Below, piece after piece: positions 1 to 8,131 of a stretch of DNA of 13,176 bases; position 1 is the stretch's first letter; every line of letters begins with the position of its first letter. This DNA is from Gammaproteobacteria bacterium (GTDB lineage Bacteria > Pseudomonadota > Gammaproteobacteria > Acidiferrobacterales > Acidiferrobacteraceae): NCBI GenBank assembly GCA_028064935.1, contig JAPTWT010000123.1:1-13176 (forward strand). Direction: 5' to 3'. Both the position numbers and the translations under genes were made by a program. The notes under the pieces are model-generated. The model did no database searches. It was not told the origin of the DNA and saw only the letters and a list, made by a program, of their open reading frames with translations.

Positions 1-61
1 CGCCTCCCGGGTCCTCAACGCTGCGTAAATTGCCATCCCAATCCATGAAAAAGCCACTCAT
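1..61 (-). CDS. Start of an unrecognised protein, cut by the window edge
   Basis: Only the first 20 codons are visible; they begin MSGFFMDWDGNL and run off the left edge with no stop. The ATG is preceded by GAGGA followed by TTTATC, a good ribosome binding site. It lies 59 bases downstream of the FmdB-type gene on the same strand, so the two are probably co-transcribed. The short peptide resembles nothing I recognise, so no function is proposed. The N-terminus is rich in aromatic and acidic residues and does not look like a signal peptide. Confidence 0.5.
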   Translation of the reverse strand, partial: MSGFFMDWDGNLRSVEDPGG

Positions 62-120
62 GATAAATCCTCGCTGGTGTTGTTCCAAAAGTCGGTGGGG
101 GTGAAACGATGCCTGCCGAG

Positions 121-351
121 TCAGCGCAATTTGCGCTCGGCGGGCGAAAAATTGCTCAAGTGCCCCTCTTTCGCCGCCTGCGCACGACCACGCGCCATCA
201 GTCCGGTACTGCGACCAGGTGCGGCCACCCGCGAAAGCTGCTTTTCCAGGTGTTGGCTGCCACATTGCGGGCAGTTCGGGATGCTTGAGCTCATGACCAA
301 TAATTCAAAGCCGGCGTCGCAATCGCAACAATGGTAATCGAAGATAGGCAT
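121..351 (-). CDS. FmdB-family zinc ribbon protein
   Basis: A 76-residue protein opening with MPIFDYHC, the usual start of the FmdB/CxxC_CxxC_SSSS zinc ribbon family. It has C8-x2-C11 and C27-x2-C30 as the presumed zinc ligands, followed by a basic, alanine-rich tail (residues 45-76) ending in SPAERKLR, which is common in longer proteobacterial members. The family was named after a putative regulator of formamidase genes in Methylophilus; most members have no proven role. The ATG follows AAGGA with a 6-base spacer. The next gene on the same strand starts 59 bases downstream. It is separated from the defence operon by a gap of about 200 bases and is probably part of a neighbouring operon rather than of the defence system. 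Confidence 0.85.
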   Translation of the reverse strand: MPIFDYHCCDCDAGFELLVMSSSIPNCPQCGSQHLEKQLSRVAAPGRSTGLMARGRAQAAKEGHLSNFSPAERKLR

Positions 352-559
352 CTTTGTTCCTTTGTCAGGTTATGGCCAAAACGGCATCTGTTACCCGGTA
401 CAGCAATAATGATGCCTGTTCAGGTGGCGGCGTTGCAGCAGTCAGTCGCCCGATTACTTGATATGAAAGTGCATGACGTCTGGGCCAGGCCTTACAGCCG
501 CTTCCGGCAGCACAGTTTGATCAGAAGGGAGATGTCAGTTTTTCGATATGTTAGTCAAA
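352..559. other. Intergenic gap between the defence operon and the FmdB gene
   Basis: These 208 bases lie downstream of the AlbA_2/GHKL gene and upstream of the FmdB gene, both on the minus strand. No gene on either strand convinces. The promoter of the FmdB gene should lie here, but no clear -35/-10 pair stands out. The only hairpin seen has a 4-bp GCCG/CGGC stem with a GAAG loop and no T-tract, too weak to call a terminator for the defence operon. Confidence 0.5.
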
Positions 560-1792
560 TTAGCGGGAGGGGATCACCACACGCAAGTAGTCATCAGTCA
601 ACTCAAATTCCGCATCTTTACCGGCAAAGTCGCGCGTCAAGGGAACAATCTTGCGACGAACCCCCATACCGCGTGCATCCACGTAGCCATAGTCGCGCAT
701 GATCTCCACAATGATCGGGTTACGTGGCGATCGTTGCCCAGCCAGCATTTTTTCGATGGTCATCGAGTTCTGTAATGCACCAGGACTGGTCACTTCTAGG
801 CGGTCGGAGTAATTGACTACCTCAACCTCAATCGAACGCGTCCAGTCGCGGTGAACGAGCGCATTGAGAAGCGCTTCACGGATTGCATCAAAGGGGTAGC
901 GGTAGCTTGACTCCCGGCGCAGTCCCTCGTTTATCTCGCCTCCCTCCTCGGAGATGAACGGACGCATTCGATCAATCAGGCGTTCGAGAAGTCCATCTTC
1001 CACGATGTTTCGCCCTGCACTGGGTCTGCCTTCCCACAGGGCAACCAAAGGGCCATCAAGCACCGTGTCATCTTGTGCCTGGTAATCCTTCGTGTCGCCA
1101 GCAAAGGACATCCAGCGGACTCCCGCGTAGCGCAGGCAACGGCGAGGGCTTCGCCCAAAAAGTATCAACCCAGCAATGGTGCATGCAGCGGGGCCATCAG
1201 GGCGGTCGACCATAAAGCCCAAACCGGTCAGCCGCTGTTCCCAGTCTTCGGCGGATTGCGGCGCCATCTGGTCGCCTGCGACATTGACCAGGTAGTCGGT
1301 AAGGCGGGCCTGATCTAAATCTTCTAAGTTGCTGCCGGATACAGGCAAAACCTCAGCGTGTAGCATTCCGCCGCTTTCAAAGAGCCGGGCTTGCTGCTCC
1401 CTCGTTGCCAGACGAGATGTGCTGCCGACGCGGACAAAAATTTCCTCGCGATTGTTGTTGCGCACCACATAGGGCTTGGCCGTGCCCTGAGTGAGTGAAA
1501 TAACTGCCACGCGCTTACCATCGTCGAACACCACTTCTTCGTAAAACGGCAGGGCCAGCGGATGCACGTATCGACCAAATACAGTATCCATCACCCAGGT
1601 TTCCAAGTCGGCGCGCTGGATGCCGCTGATGGTTCCGTCATCTTCCACGCCCAATAGCAGCTTTCCGCCCTGGAAATTCAGCAGCGCTACAGTCTCCTTC
1701 GCCAGTTGCTCCGGACGCAGGTCATCGCGCTTGAACTCCACACCGGAGTTCTCGCCATTGGCGATAATTTCGAGCAATTCAGATTTCAGCAT
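560..1792 (-). CDS. AlbA_2 domain and GHKL-type ATP-binding protein (RecG-like/Schlafen-like family)
   Basis: A protein of 410 residues. The N-terminal part (about 12-130) is an AlbA_2 (Schlafen AlbA-like) putative nucleic-acid-binding domain, with GENSGVEFKRD, FQGGKLLLGVEDDGTISG and IFVRVGSTSRLAT. The C-terminal part has a GHKL-type ATP-binding region with REALLNALVHRDW at about 305-317 (the E...N N-box) and a SDRLEVTSPGAL segment after it. Proteins of this layout are called ATP-binding or RecG-like regulators; their biochemistry is mostly unknown and several occur in phage-defence islands. The start chosen is ATG at 1792, which follows AGGTGG with a 5-base spacer; a GTG at 1801 is in frame but would place that Shine-Dalgarno inside the gene. 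It starts 11 bases after the TrlF stop and is the last gene of the operon. No frame disruption is seen. Confidence 0.85.
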   Translation of the reverse strand: MLKSELLEIIANGENSGVEFKRDDLRPEQLAKETVALLNFQGGKLLLGVEDDGTISGIQRADLETWVMDTVFGRYVHPLALPFYEEVVFDDGKRVAVISLTQGTAKPYVVRNNNREEIFVRVGSTSRLATREQQARLFESGGMLHAEVLPVSGSNLEDLDQARLTDYLVNVAGDQMAPQSAEDWEQRLTGLGFMVDRPDGPAACTIAGLILFGRSPRRCLRYAGVRWMSFAGDTKDYQAQDDTVLDGPLVALWEGRPSAGRNIVEDGLLERLIDRMRPFISEEGGEINEGLRRESSYRYPFDAIREALLNALVHRDWTRSIEVEVVNYSDRLEVTSPGALQNSMTIEKMLAGQRSPRNPIIVEIMRDYGYVDARGMGVRRKIVPLTRDFAGKDAEFELTDDYLRVVIPSR

Positions 1793-1803
1793 AAGGGCCA
1801 CCT

Positions 1804-4461
1804 CTAGAACTCATATTTTTCTTTCCGCTGAATGAATGCATCTCGCCCACCTTCGAGGATATTGGCTACCTGATCGCGAATAACAGGGACGTCAATCGAA
1901 CCCTGAGCATCGAAAGTCAGCGACCCATGATTTTCGATCGCTGTGAATACACCGATCCATTCAGCATCGCCAAATACCGGGATGTTGGCGTTGTGGGTGG
2001 CAAACAGAAATTGGCGACTGGTTTTCGCTGCACGCAACTCGTGGACGATGCGCTCGGCAATAAAAGCGTTGTCCAGATTGTCCTCTGGCTGATCCATGAT
2101 GAGCGGGTCGACGTTTTCCAGTAACAGCATATGCAGGATCGCTGTGCATTGCTGACCTGTAGATAGCTTGTCCAATGGCCGAAAAACAGCCTCCGCTTGG
2201 CCATGCGATACATTCAGGAAAATATCTATCCGATGGTCGAGTTCCAGCGCTTCAAGTTCCATCAGGCGAGACGCAGGCAGCTTCGTCAATGCATCCGCGA
2301 CCAAGGGCGTTAACGCCCAATCGACTTGAAGCTCTGCTGAGCCGTTACGGATTGCCTGTGCAAGGGCTGATGGGCTGATGGCATCCCGCTCGTCGAGCCA
2401 CGACAGCCGCTTTTCGCCTACCCCCTCAAGCTTGCTTTCCAGCAGGAAGGCTTTCAGCGGTGTTCGATCTGCATCAGGCACCACTTCAACTTTCAATTTC
2501 CCTTCAAGACGACGGTTCAATTTCTTGGCTGCACTCTGCAAGCTCTTGGTGCGCTGGTCGCGGAGATCGGACAATTCCGCAAGCAGATTTCGACGCTCCT
2601 GCTGTTGGGATTCAAGCAGCTTGTCGTGATTGGCCACCCGAGTTTCGAGTGGTTTGATGCGCTCGATGTCCTGTAGCAGCCGCTGATAAGCTGTTCCCAC
2701 TTCTTGGCCGCTTTTCCCGGCTGTCGCCGGGAGGCTGCGCAGGGCTTTTTCAAGCTCTGCCTCACCTTGTGCAATTGACTGCTTCCACAAAGCAAGTTGT
2801 GCCGCCAGTTGCTGTTCGCCGTTTGCCAGTTCGGTTGTCAGCTCGGCAAGGTGACGTTCGAAACCCTCGCGCAGTTTGTCCAAAATTGTCCGCGCTGGGC
2901 TGAGTAACGCGGCGTTGGGTAAATCTTCCAAGGCTTTGGCGCTGATAAAAGTCAGGTCGGGCAAATTGTCCCGAAGGCTCGTCACACCATCCCGCAAGTG
3001 CCGGATTTCTTCGTGGGTGCGTTCGACAATCTGCCTCTCGCGAGCAAACAGCGGTGTCTTGGCAAGGTTTTCCTGAATCCCTAACGCCTGAAAACCTTGC
3101 AGTTGCTCAACCAGTTTGGGCAAGCGCGCAATCTGGGCTTTCAGGTCATCGACCTCGCCCAAGGTCTTGACCAACTTTTGCTGATTCTCGTGTAAGCGCT
3201 TTTTGAGGGTGGCGTTGTGCTGTGCGTAGTCACCATTGTTAGGTAGGAAGCGGTCCAGCAATTGAATCCGGCTCTGTTCGTCCTGTGCCAGTTCGTAAAT
3301 CTCGTTCTGGCCATAGATATCGATCCCCGGCAGCAGGTCACGCGGTTGTAGGGTCGAGACATTGCCGGTCCCGTCAGGCACCACCTCGCGCACAATGGGC
3401 ATTTCGCCATAGCGCCGGGAAACGCGGTAGCGCTTGCCATGCTGCGAGGAAGAAACGACCTCCACCTCGATTCGGCCTGACGCCTTGCCCAAATTCTCCT
3501 TGATGATCTCAAGGTGAAGTTTGTGCGCCTGCTTGCCTTTTGGTGGGATATCCAGCACATAACGCAGGCATTCCAGCAAGGTCGATTTGCCCGTGCCGCG
3601 CCCGCCAATCACCGTGTTCAAGTGCCGGGAGAAGGCTATCTCCAAGCCATCGAGATAGCCCCCCGAAATGGTCATGGACACGATCTCGCCAGCCGTCACC
3701 TCCGACTTTTGTGAGTTCAGGCGGATACGTGATTCCGGGTCAAGGAAAGCGACCTTGAAGGCATCGAAGGTCGGTTTCGTCATTTTGATCCAGCAAGAGG
3801 CGCTGGCATCGTCCAGGTCGGAAGGTTTGGCAACATCCTTGGCGTTGATGACAGCAATGGGGCGTTCGCGCTTCCAGTTGGGGTCTGCGTTCAGAACGAT
3901 GTTTTTGTACTCTTGTGGCAAATCATCAATCGATCCGGGAATTTGTGCCGCCTTGACCAAATCGCTGCGCTGCCAGGTGTGAACTGACTTCTGGAACAAA
4001 ATGCCACTCGCCTGCGTCGCGTGCGCCGCATACCAGAAACCGCCTAGCTCTTTGATCATTTCCGCCAACTGAATACAACCAAGCCTTGAGGGCCGTACCT
4101 TTTCCTCGGGGTCGGTCAGTTGCAGACTCCCAAGATAACGATTCAACTGATCCTTCGTCGTGCTTTCCGGAAACAGGCAGACCATGTGAATTTTCTCGGT
4201 CGAGGCAATCTCGAAACCGGGAAATACGACGATGCCGTGGGGTGCCAACATGTTGCGCAGCGTATCAATGCTGTCCACGCTGCCATGGTCAGCCAGGCCG
4301 ACGACTTTGATATCGAGTTCCTGGCACTTTGCCAGCAGCGCCTGGTTGTAGTCGGAATCGCTCATGCCGTGCTCGCTGCCCCGGTAGGCACTGTTGTAAC
4401 CAACCGGGTTCACCTGCAAGGCGCACCGCCAGAAACGGGCATACGTGTACTGATCGCTCAT
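1804..4461 (-). CDS. TrlF-like protein: PHP domain fused to an SMC-type AAA ATPase
   Basis: An 885-residue protein from the ATG at 4461. The N-terminal 250 residues look like a PHP-type phosphoesterase domain (VGLADHGS about 58-62, FPGFEIAS about 80-87, H92, AAHAT about 145-149), but the usual N-terminal HxH is replaced by CALQVNP. An ABC/SMC-like ATPase follows: Walker A GGRGTGKST (286-294), Q-loop YGQNE (383-387), a helical coiled-coil-like stretch at about 410-645, signature LSTGQQ (766-771), Walker B LIMDQPEDNLD (about 787-797) and H-loop ATHNAN (822-827). This order matches the TrlF AAA-like ATPases and recalls RloC/RecN-type proteins. PHP domains hydrolyse phosphoesters, so it may be an ATP-gated nuclease or phosphatase; that is inference. 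Start choice: ATG 4461 follows GGGGGG with a 4-base spacer. An upstream ATG at 4509 overlaps the Res stop (TGATG) and would add 16 residues. Confidence 0.85.
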   Translation of the reverse strand: MSDQYTYARFWRCALQVNPVGYNSAYRGSEHGMSDSDYNQALLAKCQELDIKVVGLADHGSVDSIDTLRNMLAPHGIVVFPGFEIASTEKIHMVCLFPESTTKDQLNRYLGSLQLTDPEEKVRPSRLGCIQLAEMIKELGGFWYAAHATQASGILFQKSVHTWQRSDLVKAAQIPGSIDDLPQEYKNIVLNADPNWKRERPIAVINAKDVAKPSDLDDASASCWIKMTKPTFDAFKVAFLDPESRIRLNSQKSEVTAGEIVSMTISGGYLDGLEIAFSRHLNTVIGGRGTGKSTLLECLRYVLDIPPKGKQAHKLHLEIIKENLGKASGRIEVEVVSSSQHGKRYRVSRRYGEMPIVREVVPDGTGNVSTLQPRDLLPGIDIYGQNEIYELAQDEQSRIQLLDRFLPNNGDYAQHNATLKKRLHENQQKLVKTLGEVDDLKAQIARLPKLVEQLQGFQALGIQENLAKTPLFARERQIVERTHEEIRHLRDGVTSLRDNLPDLTFISAKALEDLPNAALLSPARTILDKLREGFERHLAELTTELANGEQQLAAQLALWKQSIAQGEAELEKALRSLPATAGKSGQEVGTAYQRLLQDIERIKPLETRVANHDKLLESQQQERRNLLAELSDLRDQRTKSLQSAAKKLNRRLEGKLKVEVVPDADRTPLKAFLLESKLEGVGEKRLSWLDERDAISPSALAQAIRNGSAELQVDWALTPLVADALTKLPASRLMELEALELDHRIDIFLNVSHGQAEAVFRPLDKLSTGQQCTAILHMLLLENVDPLIMDQPEDNLDNAFIAERIVHELRAAKTSRQFLFATHNANIPVFGDAEWIGVFTAIENHGSLTFDAQGSIDVPVIRDQVANILEGGRDAFIQRKEKYEF

Positions 4462-4508
4462 TTTTCCCCCCGCCAAGCTGCCATGAGTGGGTGCCAAAGT
4501 GGTTTGCA

Positions 4509-5108
4509 TCAGTTCACCAGTTCCTCAAGCGTGCTTACCACCCTGAACTGCACCTGCTCGAAGTTTTTGAAATGCCGCTTGCCGCACTCGATGCGCAGGT
4601 CTTCAATCGGTCGCAGCAGATCAAGCTGCACATGGTCGCCGTAACCCGTCTTTTTGGTTTCGGCCACAAAGTAAAGCGTCGTGTCGTTGCGGTAGGTCAC
4701 CGCCCAATCCGGGTTGTATGGTCCGACCGGCGTTTCGATCTGGAACCAGCGCGGCAGCTTGATGTAGAACAGCACGTCCGCGTTGTCCTCGCATGCCTGC
4801 GCAAAGGCGCGCTCCGGTCCTGAATTGGAGTCGATGACGATGTGCGAGAACAGCGTCTTCTCCCGTTTCTCCACAGCCTGGACGTTGGAGGCGAAGACCT
4901 CCATCAAGTCGTCGCGCTCGAAGCGGCGCATTTCGTAGGCCGCGTCGTGCAGCTTCACGTATTTCACACCGCTGCCATCTGAGCCGTCGCCATAAACCAA
5001 AAACTCTCGCTTGACCGCATTGATCAGTTCCGAAGCGTGGTCGATGAACGCCTGGGGGTTGTTAACCGCGTCATTGAGGCGGCCAGAGTCGAGCAGGATG
5101 CGCGCCAC
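4509..5108 (-). CDS. Severed Res C-terminal fragment with the PD-(D/E)XK nuclease domain
   Basis: This reading frame carries everything of Res beyond the 22-bp duplication, about 192 residues in the correct frame, including GPYNPDW and VAETKKTG, the P-D and E-x-K catalytic motifs separated by 15 residues. The only in-frame starts near the break are a TTG at 5174 and a GTG at 5108, neither with a convincing ribosome binding site, so it is unclear whether the fragment is made separately. Its frame is otherwise undamaged up to the TGA at 4509, so the break is recent or selection still acts. The coordinates use the GTG at 5108, and the frame stays open upstream to about 5174. It is listed separately so the nuclease domain can be found; it is part of the res pseudogene. 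Confidence 0.6.
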   Translation of the reverse strand: MARILLDSGRLNDAVNNPQAFIDHASELINAVKREFLVYGDGSDGSGVKYVKLHDAAYEMRRFERDDLMEVFASNVQAVEKREKTLFSHIVIDSNSGPERAFAQACEDNADVLFYIKLPRWFQIETPVGPYNPDWAVTYRNDTTLYFVAETKKTGYGDHVQLDLLRPIEDLRIECGKRHFKNFEQVQFRVVSTLEELVN

Positions 5109-5132
5109 GGTCGAGCAGGATGCGCGCCACGG
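5089..5132. repeat. Exact 22-bp tandem duplication inside res
   Basis: Two perfect, adjacent 22-bp copies occupy 5089-5110 and 5111-5132. Each begins tcgagcaggatg and ends cgccacgg on the plus strand; the match extends one more base on each side because the unit is periodic. Each copy encodes STVARILLD in the Res reading direction, but 22 is not a multiple of three, so the second copy shifts the frame. One copy gives full-length Res; two or three copies are out of frame; four copies would be back in frame. No similar repeat was noticed elsewhere in the window. Confidence 0.95.
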
Positions 5133-7307
5133 TGGACTTCGACAGCCCTGTCTTGGCCTGCACTTGGCCGACAAAATTTGGCATCACGTACTTGGCTTCC
5201 ACGGTTTGCGTGCGATACCCAATCTGCTTGCCGACCACGCCATCCGTGCCGATGGCAATCTCCGCGCGGGTCAGCGCCACCTTGGGCCGCTCGATGGCTG
5301 GCATCTTTGCCTTGATACGGCCTGCTGCCTTGGTAATCAGCTCGCCGGTCTTGTATGCCACGCTGTAGCGGGTACGTGCCCGAATCCGTTCCCATAGCGC
5401 GAGGAACTGCGGGTCGGTCTCAAAGCCTTTCCTCAAGCGCACCGTCACCTTGTCGCGCTCGTTTTGCACCATCTCGCGTTTGAATCTCACGCCCGCCTCG
5501 ACCATCTCGGTCTGCAACTGGTTGGCGAAGTCCTCGTAGCTCTCGTTGGCGATCACCGTCAGCCGGTTGATGGCCGGGTCACGCACGCGCTCGCCATCCT
5601 GGTTCACCGCAAGGCGAAGGCCGCGCCCGATCTCCTGCCGCTTCTTGATCTCCGAACTGGATTCGGCCAGCGTGCAAATCTGGAACACGTTGGGGTTGTC
5701 CCAGCCCTCGCGCAGTGCGGAATGGCTGAAGATGAAGGCCAGCGGCTCATCCAGTCCCAGCAAGCGCTCCTTGTCGCGCATGATGAGTTCAAAGGCGCTT
5801 GCTTCGGCATCGGCGTTGGTCTTACCGGTTAGCGTCTCGAAGGGCGACACGGCCCGCTTGTCTTGCGAGAAATAGCCGTTGTGCACCGCCATAGCGTCGG
5901 CGTTCAGCAGGCCCGTGAACTCCTCCCTGGCCTGGTACTGCGCATAGATTTCCTCGAACCACTCCGCGAATTTGCCCTTGGTTGTGGTGCCATCCTCGCC
6001 ATACGTCCGATAGTTTGCTACCCGGTCGATGAAAAAGACCGACAGCACCTTGATGCCCATCGGATGCAGCTTCTTCGCCTTCTCGAAATGACGGCGCACC
6101 GTGGCCTCGATCTGCAAGCGCAAGATCGCGTCGGTCAGCGCGCCATGCGGGCGGCCTACGGCCACGCGCACATCGTTGGCAAAGGTCACGAAGCCTTCGC
6201 CCGCGTCGATCTCGTTGACGATGAAACTGTTGTGATAGATTTCCCGCTGGTTGGACAGCGCATAGAGGTCGTCGCCGTTCTTCACCGTCACCGATTTCTT
6301 GGCAGGTCCCTGTGTCTGGTTGACCCAGATGGCTAGATTGGCCGACACGCTGCGCTTGCCTGTCTTGAAGCTTTCCACGTCGATGAACGCCTGGTTGGCA
6401 TCCTTCAGTTCGATAACCGAATCCACACCAATCTGCTTGACCAGCCCCAGCTCATAAGCGCGCACCGGGTCAAGCGAATAGATCAGGTTGTAGGCGTTGC
6501 GGTGCGTGGCCGAATAGCGCAGCGTACATAGGGGATTGAGCCGCGCGATGGCCTGCTTGCGAATGTCGGTTTCCAGGTTCTGCGGCTCGTCCAGGATCAC
6601 GACGGGGTTCGCTGCCTGAATAAACTCGATGGGCTTTACCCCCGTCTCACGCACTTGGTTGATGACGTTGCCCTTGACCTTTTTCTTGGCCTTGCCGCCC
6701 GCCGCGTCATCGCTGGCCTCGGTCGAATCCTTGGCGAAGGCGTCGATGTTGATGACCAGAATCTGGATAGCGTCGGAGAGCGCAAAATTTCGCAGTTGAC
6801 TGACCTTGGCCGAGTCGTACACCATGAATTCCATACGCTCATAGTCATAGAGCGTCTGGAAATGCTCGCGGGTGATTTTCAGGCTGGAAAGCACACCTTC
6901 GCGGATTGCCACTGACGGCACCACAATCACAAACTTCTTGAAGCCATAGGTCTTGGACAACTCGTGGATCGTGCGCAAGTAGACGTAGGTCTTGCCGGTG
7001 CCCGTTTCCATCTCCACGGTGAAGTTGGGGAAGTAGCCCACGGGCGTGCCGTCGTCCATCGTCATCGTTGCCAAGGCATCGGATGGTTCAATACCGTGCG
7101 CGTCCTGTACTGCGTGCAGGTTGGCAAGCCACTGCGCATCGTCGATCACGCGTCGGTTGGCAATGCCTGTTTCGGTGAGGGCCAGGCTGGAAAACGTGTC
7201 GTCCCGCGTCACGGCGGTTTGTGAAGCATCCGGCTGCCCCTCGAACAGCACCACCACGGCGCGGATCGCTTCGAGCTGGTAATCCTGGTTCGCGTCAAAC
7301 TGGAGTT

Positions 7308-8111
7308 TCACGACTCGTCTTCCGTAATTCGATAGGGGTGACCACCGCGCTGGCAACGCTCCCAGGAGTCCAACAATAGGTACCGGTGCCGCTCTATCCA
7401 GGCACGCATGTCGTTGTCCCAGGGCGGCGGCCCTTCCATGCGTTCGAAACGATCAATCCGATATTTAGCAAGCGTTTTAGGCCGCCCTGCGGGTGTGAGC
7501 AATTGGGAATCGATCAGATGGACATGGGGGTATCCATGATCTAAGGGGTACATCTCTATTGGGTAGCTCGCAAGGTTGCCGATTGTGTTGCCTTCGGCCA
7601 ATTCTCTACCCCAATCGACCAAATCCTGTCGCCAATGGGTGGCATGGGCGCCATTGGCAAGATGCTTGATTACGCACACACGCTCGATGATATCGTCACC
7701 CTCCAAACGACATTCCGTAGCGGTGATCGAAGGGGAAAGCCAGAGGGAGTTGGTTACGGGAAAACTAAAAGACCAACTTCCAACAAGATAGGAAAAGGTC
7801 AAACCCACGGCCTTTTCGTTGTTTAAATAAACGTCGGTGTCCTGACTATCCATAGGGCAGACATTCCGTAACTTAGGCAACAACCACTGATATTCGGTCT
7901 TCCCCAACCATGCCCTTACCCAGACAGAAAGAGGCTTGGCACCGCACAGTACATGCCAATGCCCACTGGGGAATGCCATAGTCATATCGGGTTGATGGCG
8001 GGAGACCTGTCGCAGACAAGCAAATAGCATCAACGCCCAGTTTTCCCAATCTGCTTCCGATTCGGGCGGTATCCCCACAGGCGGAGCAGATAGTTCATTG
8101 AAATACAGCAT
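7308..8111 (-). CDS. Unrecognised protein with a possible DUF4160-like C-terminus
   Basis: A 267-residue protein of unknown function. The N-terminal 185 residues are rich in Trp and aromatic residues (HWHVLCG, VGSWSFSFPV, SLWLSPSITA) and match nothing I recognise; no signal peptide or membrane helix is evident. The last 80 residues contain DHGYPHVHLI (191-200), AKYRID (215-220) and LLLDSWERC (245-253). That order (an HVH strand, an AK-hydrophobic strand, then a helix ending in LL..W) resembles the small DUF4160 family, often found in toxin-antitoxin-like pairs; the similarity is tentative. The start chosen is ATG 8111, 20 bases after the ATPase stop; the frame stays open to 8270, but those extra codons lie inside the ATPase gene. 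The stop overlaps the Res GTG start (GTGA), which suggests translational coupling. It probably works with the two genes before it. Confidence 0.7.
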   Translation of the reverse strand: MLYFNELSAPPVGIPPESEADWENWALMLFACLRQVSRHQPDMTMAFPSGHWHVLCGAKPLSVWVRAWLGKTEYQWLLPKLRNVCPMDSQDTDVYLNNEKAVGLTFSYLVGSWSFSFPVTNSLWLSPSITATECRLEGDDIIERVCVIKHLANGAHATHWRQDLVDWGRELAEGNTIGNLASYPIEMYPLDHGYPHVHLIDSQLLTPAGRPKTLAKYRIDRFERMEGPPPWDNDMRAWIERHRYLLLDSWERCQRGGHPYRITEDES

Positions 8112-8131
8112 GATTGGTTTCAAGGGGCGCC

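Larger units (their letters stand above)
4509..7311 (-). pseudogene. res: Type III restriction subunit Res, frameshifted by a 22-bp tandem duplication
   Basis: Res is the ATP-dependent translocase/endonuclease that cuts between two unmethylated sites in complex with Mod. With one 22-bp copy removed the gene reads as 926 residues from GTG 7311, normal for the family. SF2 helicase motifs (numbered from the GTG): METGTGKT (101-108), DEPQ (241-244), SATH (267-270), ALREGWDNPN (532-541) and RQEIGRGLRL (558-567). The C-terminal PD-(D/E)XK nuclease reads NPDW (D861), then ETK (E877, K879). As sequenced, translation leaves frame after STVARILLD and stops at 5071 after 12 foreign residues, giving a 746-residue helicase without nuclease. 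Start: GTG 7311 overlaps the upstream stop as GTGA, and KLQFDANQDYQLEAI is the usual Res N-terminus; an ATG at 7356 would add 15 residues inside the upstream gene. It may be a reversible OFF state rather than a dead gene. Confidence 0.9.

Noticed and set aside
455..559. Terminator after the defence operon
   Set aside because: Only a 4-bp stem without a T-tract is visible.
4120..4644. Plus-strand open frame of 174 codons
   Set aside because: It lies opposite the TrlF start and the Res end, which have clear family motifs on the minus strand; its translation shows no domain.
7312..7356. ATG at 7356 as the Res start
   Set aside because: It adds 15 residues inside the preceding gene, whereas GTG 7311 overlaps that gene's stop as GTGA and begins with the usual KLQFDANQDYQ.
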